Origin: Sphingobacterium pedocola
Lineage (GTDB): Bacteria; Bacteroidota; Bacteroidia; Sphingobacteriales; Sphingobacteriaceae
Assembly (NCBI RefSeq): GCF_015209965.1
Contig: NZ_MU158692.1
Coordinates: 169,311-233,310, forward strand
DNA: 64,000 bases
Reading direction: 5' to 3'
This document shows positions 59,839 through 64,000 of the stretch, piece after piece (positions within the stretch are counted from its first letter, which is position 1; each line of letters begins with the position of its first letter). The translations under genes and the position numbers were made by a program. The notes below the pieces were generated by a model. It was not told the DNA's origin, did no database searches, and was given only the letters and a program-made list of their open reading frames with translations.

Positions 59839-61956
59839 ATGTTTAAAAACTTAATTTTTTGTCTAGCCTTAATCTCAGTTGTAGCATGTGGATCTAAGCC
59901 GCGTGTACAGTTGGAAGAGGGGGGTATAAACTTAGCACCTACAGTGCAACATGAGGTCATAGCTAAAGAAGTAGCCATGCTACTTGAAAATCACAGCTAT
60001 AAAAAGGTTCCTATGAGCGATTCCTTATCTGCTATTGTCTTTAATAATTTGGTCAAGTCAGTAGATCAGGGTAAAACTTATCTCATCCAATCGGATATTG
60101 ATAATATCCAGCAATATAAAAACACAATTAGCCAGGATTTCCGTCAAGGCGATCTATCTGCTTCTTTTCATATTTTCAACATCTACTCGCAACGCTATTT
60201 GCAATGTATGGAATACGCGTTAACACAGATCGACGCACCCCATGATTTTACGGTGGATGAGAATTACTCGAACTTTAGAGAGAAACTAAATTGGTTTAAA
60301 TCGGAAGAGGAGCTAAATGATCAATGGCGCAAACGCGTTAAATATGATTTGTTAAACCTTCGTCTGACCAGTACAGACAAGAATGCTGACGAAGAGAAAC
60401 ATAAAGAGACTTTGCGTAAACGTTATAACAATTTGATCTCCCAAGCAAAAAAAACAAACTCCAACGATGCTTTTCAATTAATCATGACTTCGCTGACGGA
60501 CGCCGTAGATCCACATACAACTTATTACAACCCTTCTTTTGCCCAAGCATTCAACGAAGGGATGTCTAACACGTTAGAAGGTATCGGTGCGCGTCTTCAG
60601 ATGGAAAATGAAATGGTGACAATTAAGGAAATTATTGCTGGAGGTCCTGCTTTTAAAGATAAGACCTTACAAATGGACGACCGTATTATTGGCGTAGCGC
60701 AAGAAAACACCGAATTTGAAGATATCATTGGATGGCGTTTAGATGCCGCCGTAGCTAAAATAAAAGGCCCTAAGGGAACCGTTGTTCGATTAAAAATACT
60801 TCCTGCTGGACAGGAGTTGACAGCACAACCGAAAATTGTGTCGTTAACGCGTGAGAAAATTGTTATTGCTGAAGAATCTGCCAAAAAATCGATTAAAACG
60901 GTTCTAGGTGAGGACGGCAAGTCGTATAGGGTGGGTGTTATTACCTTACCAAAATTCTACATTGATTTTGATGCCTACCGCAAGCGTGATCCAGATTATA
61001 AGAGTACCACCCGGGATGTCAAATTGATTTTGGACAGCCTCAACGATGAGAAAGTAGATGCGGTTGTATTGGATTTACGTAATAACGGTGGGGGCTCGTT
61101 ACAAGAGGCGATCGAGCTTACAGGGTTGTTCATAGACAAAGGCCCTGTTGTACAGGTACGCGACGTCCGTAATCGCGTCGAAGTAGAAAGTGATAATGAA
61201 AGCGGTGTAAAATGGAGCGGCCCATTCGGTGTTATTATCAATAGATTCTCTGCGTCAGCTTCTGAAATTTTTGCAGGAGCAATTCAAGACTATAGTCGAG
61301 GTCTTATCTTAGGCTCCACCACCTATGGAAAAGGTACTGTACAATCGGCTATTGAAATGGCTCGCTTTATCAGTCCGACCAACAGATTATTATTGAAGGC
61401 GGCCGGCGGTGACCCAGATACCCCTAACGGTGCACCTGAGTTTGGACAGATTAACATCACGATGGGTAAATTTTACCGCGTAAACGGTAGCAGTACTCAA
61501 CACAGAGGAGTAGATGCAGATGTCGTCTTCCCAACGCAGTATTCGGCAGAGAAATTTGGCGAAAGCTCGGAACCTTCAGCTTTACCTTGGGATCAAATTA
61601 AAACAACAACATACGCTAAAGTAGGTGATCTTACAACAACAATTCAAAAACTGAATGCATCTCATCAGACAAGGATGGCAAAATCACCAGAATATAAATT
61701 CTTGTTGGAAGATATTGAAGAGTTCAATAAGAATGAATCGGTGCCACAGATTAGCTTAAACGAAACTAAACTGAAAAAGGAACGTGATAACAGCGTCGCC
61801 AAAAACAGAACACGTATTAACAAAGTTCTGGAATTGCGAGGGCTTCCTCTTTGGAAAGAAGGAGAACCTCAACCTAAAACGGAATTCGATTTCGTACTTG
61901 ATGAGAGTTTGAATGTGATGTCCGACTTTATTCCGTTGGCAAATCTCAACAAATAG
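59839..61956 (+). CDS. prc: C-terminal processing peptidase (S41), lipoprotein
   Basis: Periplasmic protease that cleaves exposed C-termini, like Tsp/Prc. The 705 residues start with a lipoprotein signal, LIFCLALISVVACG, followed by an N-terminal domain of about 200 residues, a PDZ domain (GIGARLQMENEMVTIKEII...), and the S41 domain with RFSASASEIFAGAIQDY (catalytic serine) and YGKGTVQ (catalytic lysine). A DUF3340-like C-terminal helical region follows. ATG 59839 is chosen because it directly precedes the signal; longer starts at 59788 and 59812 add non-signal residues. Confidence 0.93.
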   Translation: MFKNLIFCLALISVVACGSKPRVQLEEGGINLAPTVQHEVIAKEVAMLLENHSYKKVPMSDSLSAIVFNNLVKSVDQGKTYLIQSDIDNIQQYKNTISQDFRQGDLSASFHIFNIYSQRYLQCMEYALTQIDAPHDFTVDENYSNFREKLNWFKSEEELNDQWRKRVKYDLLNLRLTSTDKNADEEKHKETLRKRYNNLISQAKKTNSNDAFQLIMTSLTDAVDPHTTYYNPSFAQAFNEGMSNTLEGIGARLQMENEMVTIKEIIAGGPAFKDKTLQMDDRIIGVAQENTEFEDIIGWRLDAAVAKIKGPKGTVVRLKILPAGQELTAQPKIVSLTREKIVIAEESAKKSIKTVLGEDGKSYRVGVITLPKFYIDFDAYRKRDPDYKSTTRDVKLILDSLNDEKVDAVVLDLRNNGGGSLQEAIELTGLFIDKGPVVQVRDVRNRVEVESDNESGVKWSGPFGVIINRFSASASEIFAGAIQDYSRGLILGSTTYGKGTVQSAIEMARFISPTNRLLLKAAGGDPDTPNGAPEFGQINITMGKFYRVNGSSTQHRGVDADVVFPTQYSAEKFGESSEPSALPWDQIKTTTYAKVGDLTTTIQKLNASHQTRMAKSPEYKFLLEDIEEFNKNESVPQISLNETKLKKERDNSVAKNRTRINKVLELRGLPLWKEGEPQPKTEFDFVLDESLNVMSDFIPLANLNK

Positions 61957-61977
61957 TGCTGTTAAACCCCTAAAAGT

Positions 61978-62011
61978 AAAAAACCTTCAACGTTAAATTG
62001 AAGGTTTTTTT
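61978..62011 (+). terminator. Intrinsic terminator of the processing protease gene
   Basis: Arms AAAAAACCTTCAA and TTGAAGGTTTTTT with a seven-base loop, ending in a T-run, 21 bases after the stop. Confidence 0.88.
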
Positions 62012-62108
62012 GTATGGTTGAAAGTTCGTAAAACGCTATACATCGCGGTTGTTGTTTAAGCCCTTATGACCTCACAATTTTCATACTTCTTAAGATGATA
62101 GTATTGTA

Positions 62109-63761
62109 TTATGCCTCTCGCCAAGCTTTATATTGATTGATCAACCCATTGGTAGAGCTATCATGACTTGAAATCGCAACACTATCTGCCAATTCGGGCA
62201 ATATTTTATTGGCCAGTTGCTTACCCAGTTCTACTCCCCATTGGTCGAAGCTGAAGATATTCCAGATGATGCCTTGCACAAAAATTTTATGCTCATAAAA
62301 CGCGATCAGTGTTCCAAGGCTTCTGGGTGTAATTTTCTTGATCAGAAAGGAATTACTTGGACGATTACCCTCAAAAACTTTATAGTTTTTTAACTTTTCA
62401 ATTTCAGTCTCTGACTTACCAGCTTGTTTGAGTTCTGCAACGACTTCTTCTTCGCTTTTGCCATTCATTAATGCTTCGGTCTGTGCAAAAAAGTTGGACA
62501 GTAGCAATTGATGGTGATTGCCTATCGGATTATGCGAAATGGCAGGCGCAATGAAATCGCAAGGGATCAATTTGGTCCCCTGATGAATCAATTGATAGAA
62601 TGCGTGCTGGCCATTGGTTCCTGGCTCTCCCCAGATAATAGGACCTGTTTCATAATCTACACGATTACCATTTCGGTCTATATACTTGCCATTGCTTTCC
62701 ATATCTCCTTGTTGGAAGTAAGCCGCAAAACGGTGTAAATATTGATCATACGGCAATATGGCATGACTTTCAGCCCCGAAGTAATTATTATACCATATTC
62801 CTAGCATCGCCAATATCACAGGTATATTTTCCTCAAAAACAGCTTCTTGAAAATGTACATCTGCTTCGTACGCACCTTGCAATACTTCTTCAAAATTGTC
62901 GAACCCGATAGAAAGTGCAATAGAAAGACCGATAGCAGACCACAGGGAATAGCGACCGCCTACCCAATCCCAAAACTCAAACATATTCTTCGGATCGATA
63001 CCGAATGCCGAAACACCCTTTTCATTTGTACTCAAAGCGGCAAAATGCTTGGCTACGTCGGCTTCCACCGCTCCGGATTTCAAGAACCAATCCTTCGCCG
63101 ATTGTGCATTTGCCATAGTTTCTTGGGTCGTAAATGTCTTTGATGCCACTAAGAATAACGTTGTTTCCGGATTAAGGCTTTTCAATGTTTCCGCGATATG
63201 GGTTCCATCAACATTGGACACAAAGTGAACATTGAGATGTGTTTTATAGGCTTTTAATGCTTCCGTAACCATTACAGGACCTAAATCCGAACCGCCAATA
63301 CCGATATTAACAACATCTGTAATGGTTTTTTCGGTATAACCTTTCCACGCTCCAGAATGTACCTGCTGGCAAAAGGCCTTCATTTGCTCTTTCACTGCTT
63401 TAACTTTTGGGATTACATCTTCGTTATCTACAATAACTGGTTTACCTGATTGATTACGCAAAGCGGTATGCAAAACCTGCCGACCCTCGGTAACATTTAT
63501 TTTTTCACCTGAAAACATCGCATGAATTGCCTTTTCCAATTGGCATTCGCGAGCCAGTTGGATGAGTAATGCAAATGTTTCAGCATTGATTCTGTTCTTG
63601 GAATAATCTAGTAGAATATCATTCAACTGTACCGAGAAGTTTTCGAAACGCTGTGGATCCTCTTGAAAAAGCTGACGTATCGATTTCTCGTTGATGGCGA
63701 TATAATGATCCGCCAGATACCGATAGGCAGGGGTTTCTGTAAAATTAATGGATGGTAACAT
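62109..63761 (-). CDS. pgi: Glucose-6-phosphate isomerase
   Basis: Interconverts glucose 6-phosphate and fructose 6-phosphate. The 550 residues include VNIGIGGSDLGPVMVTEAL, SKTFTTQETMANA, the PGI signature regions GGRYSLWSAIGL, and GEPGTNGQHAFYQLIHQGT with the catalytic glutamate; the C-terminal FDQWGVELGK is normal. With pfkA this gives two consecutive glycolytic enzymes in the window, though they are far apart. A TATCTTTG element lies 20 bases upstream. Confidence 0.97.
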   Translation of the reverse strand: MLPSINFTETPAYRYLADHYIAINEKSIRQLFQEDPQRFENFSVQLNDILLDYSKNRINAETFALLIQLARECQLEKAIHAMFSGEKINVTEGRQVLHTALRNQSGKPVIVDNEDVIPKVKAVKEQMKAFCQQVHSGAWKGYTEKTITDVVNIGIGGSDLGPVMVTEALKAYKTHLNVHFVSNVDGTHIAETLKSLNPETTLFLVASKTFTTQETMANAQSAKDWFLKSGAVEADVAKHFAALSTNEKGVSAFGIDPKNMFEFWDWVGGRYSLWSAIGLSIALSIGFDNFEEVLQGAYEADVHFQEAVFEENIPVILAMLGIWYNNYFGAESHAILPYDQYLHRFAAYFQQGDMESNGKYIDRNGNRVDYETGPIIWGEPGTNGQHAFYQLIHQGTKLIPCDFIAPAISHNPIGNHHQLLLSNFFAQTEALMNGKSEEEVVAELKQAGKSETEIEKLKNYKVFEGNRPSNSFLIKKITPRSLGTLIAFYEHKIFVQGIIWNIFSFDQWGVELGKQLANKILPELADSVAISSHDSSTNGLINQYKAWREA

Positions 63762-63781
63762 ATTTAAATTTGTGTTTAATT

Positions 63782-63789
63782 CAAAGATA
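63782..63789 (-). promoter_or_regulatory. -7 element of pgi
   Basis: TATCTTTG on the minus strand, 20 bases ahead of the pgi ATG at 63761, back-to-back with the prfB promoter. Confidence 0.45.
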
Positions 63790-63810
63790 AGAATTCTGTG
63801 TGATTTATGC

Positions 63811-63839
63811 TTGTTTCTCCTTTTTACTGTTTACTTTTG
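63811..63839 (+). promoter_or_regulatory. Promoter of prfB
   Basis: TTG at 63811-63813 and TACTTTTG at 63832-63839 are 18 bases apart; the -7 element ends four bases before the prfB ATG. Confidence 0.5.
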
Positions 63840-63843
63840 TTTT

Positions 63844-64000
63844 ATGACAAAAGAACATATTCAAGACTTGAGGGACAGAGTAACAGCCCTGAGGAGGCAT
63901 CTTTGACATAGATGCGAAAAAAGCAGAGATAGAAGAACAAACCGCTATCACCTTACAACCCCACTTCTGGGACGATTCTAAAGCTGCAGAGAGCATCTTA
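63844..64000 (+). CDS. prfB: Peptide chain release factor 2, programmed +1 frameshift, 3' end cut
   Basis: RF2 ends translation at UGA and UAA. The zero frame from ATG 63844 gives MTKEHIQDLRDRVTALRRHL and stops at TGA (63904-63906). Shifting +1 at CTT-TGA-C continues as DIDAKKAEIEEQ and HFWDDSKAAESI, the normal RF2 N-terminal domain. The slip site is preceded by AGGAGG (63892-63897) with a three-base spacer, the standard stimulating signal. The frameshift makes RF2 level self-adjusting. Only the first 52 or so residues are inside the window. Confidence 0.93.

Noticed and set aside
63805..63996. Minus-strand frame of 63 codons at the right edge
   Set aside because: It is antisense to the prfB coding sequence, which is identified by its frameshift site and RF2 sequence.

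Overview
The window looks like a piece of a Bacteroidota chromosome, most probably a member of the Sphingobacteriaceae (genus not resolvable by reading). The reasons are: moderate A+T richness; many genes preceded by the Bacteroidota -7 promoter element TAnnTTTG, often with TTG or TTTG about 20 bases upstream; few Shine-Dalgarno sequences; and families typical of the phylum, including an SDR-type threonine dehydrogenase, DUF4293, DUF4407, lamin-tail secreted proteins, a LemA/TPM operon, SufBCD and DsbD with a detached alpha domain. The two ends cut genes: asd (aspartate-semialdehyde dehydrogenase) on the left and prfB (release factor 2, with its programmed +1 frameshift) on the right.

Layout. 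1-6.4 kb: asd, a secreted lamin-tail protein, tdh-yebC, a protein made of near-identical tandem repeats, and a DeoR regulator. 6.5-12.4 kb: an accessory cell-surface polysaccharide region (flippase, methyltransferase, three glycosyltransferases, one of them inverted), which also holds an orphan antitoxin-like gene with the relic of a toxin start. 12.5-23 kb: housekeeping and envelope genes (trhO, trmB, GDP-fucose synthase, a holin/YtxH stress cluster, comM, rhomboid, LUD protein, ftsH, rsfS, birA). 23-31.2 kb: disulfide metabolism (DsbD pair, TlpA-like), pfkA, lemA-TPM-TPM, and an FAD oxidoreductase. 31.2-35.4 kb: a nested palindrome, tRNA-Gly(GCC) and sufBCD. 35.6-46.5 kb: AsnC regulator, a possible papain-fold protein, ung, small membrane proteins, truA-ABC exporter, an M3 peptidase lipoprotein and DUF4407. 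46.7-51.7 kb: SNF2 helicase, a metallophosphoesterase lipoprotein and a partner outer-membrane-type protein. 51.9-57 kb: a candidate small RNA, then the dTDP-rhamnose set (rfbB-C-D-A) with GDP-mannose pyrophosphorylase and a DEDD exonuclease. 57-64 kb: rarA, a repeat-unit (TPR-like) protein, a C-terminal processing protease, pgi and prfB.

How the genes fit together. Two sugar-nucleotide loci (GDP-fucose synthase at 14 kb; dTDP-rhamnose and GDP-mannose at 52-56 kb) could supply the glycosyltransferases at 8-12 kb, although gmd and the polymerase are not in the window. pfkA and pgi belong to glycolysis. TrhO, TrmB, TruA and tRNA-Gly concern tRNA. SufBCD builds Fe-S clusters. Ung, RarA and the helicase maintain DNA.

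Most of the window is ordinary core genome. The most unusual things are a family of about 60-90 bp intergenic repeats that each end in a TAAGTTTG promoter a few bases from a start codon (before pfkA, ung and the TPR-like gene, with a partial copy before asnC), a promoter-terminator pair with no gene between (candidate small RNA near 51.9 kb), a 75-bp nested palindrome beside tRNA-Gly, and the orphan antitoxin. No prophage, CRISPR array, insertion sequence or recognisable defence island was seen.
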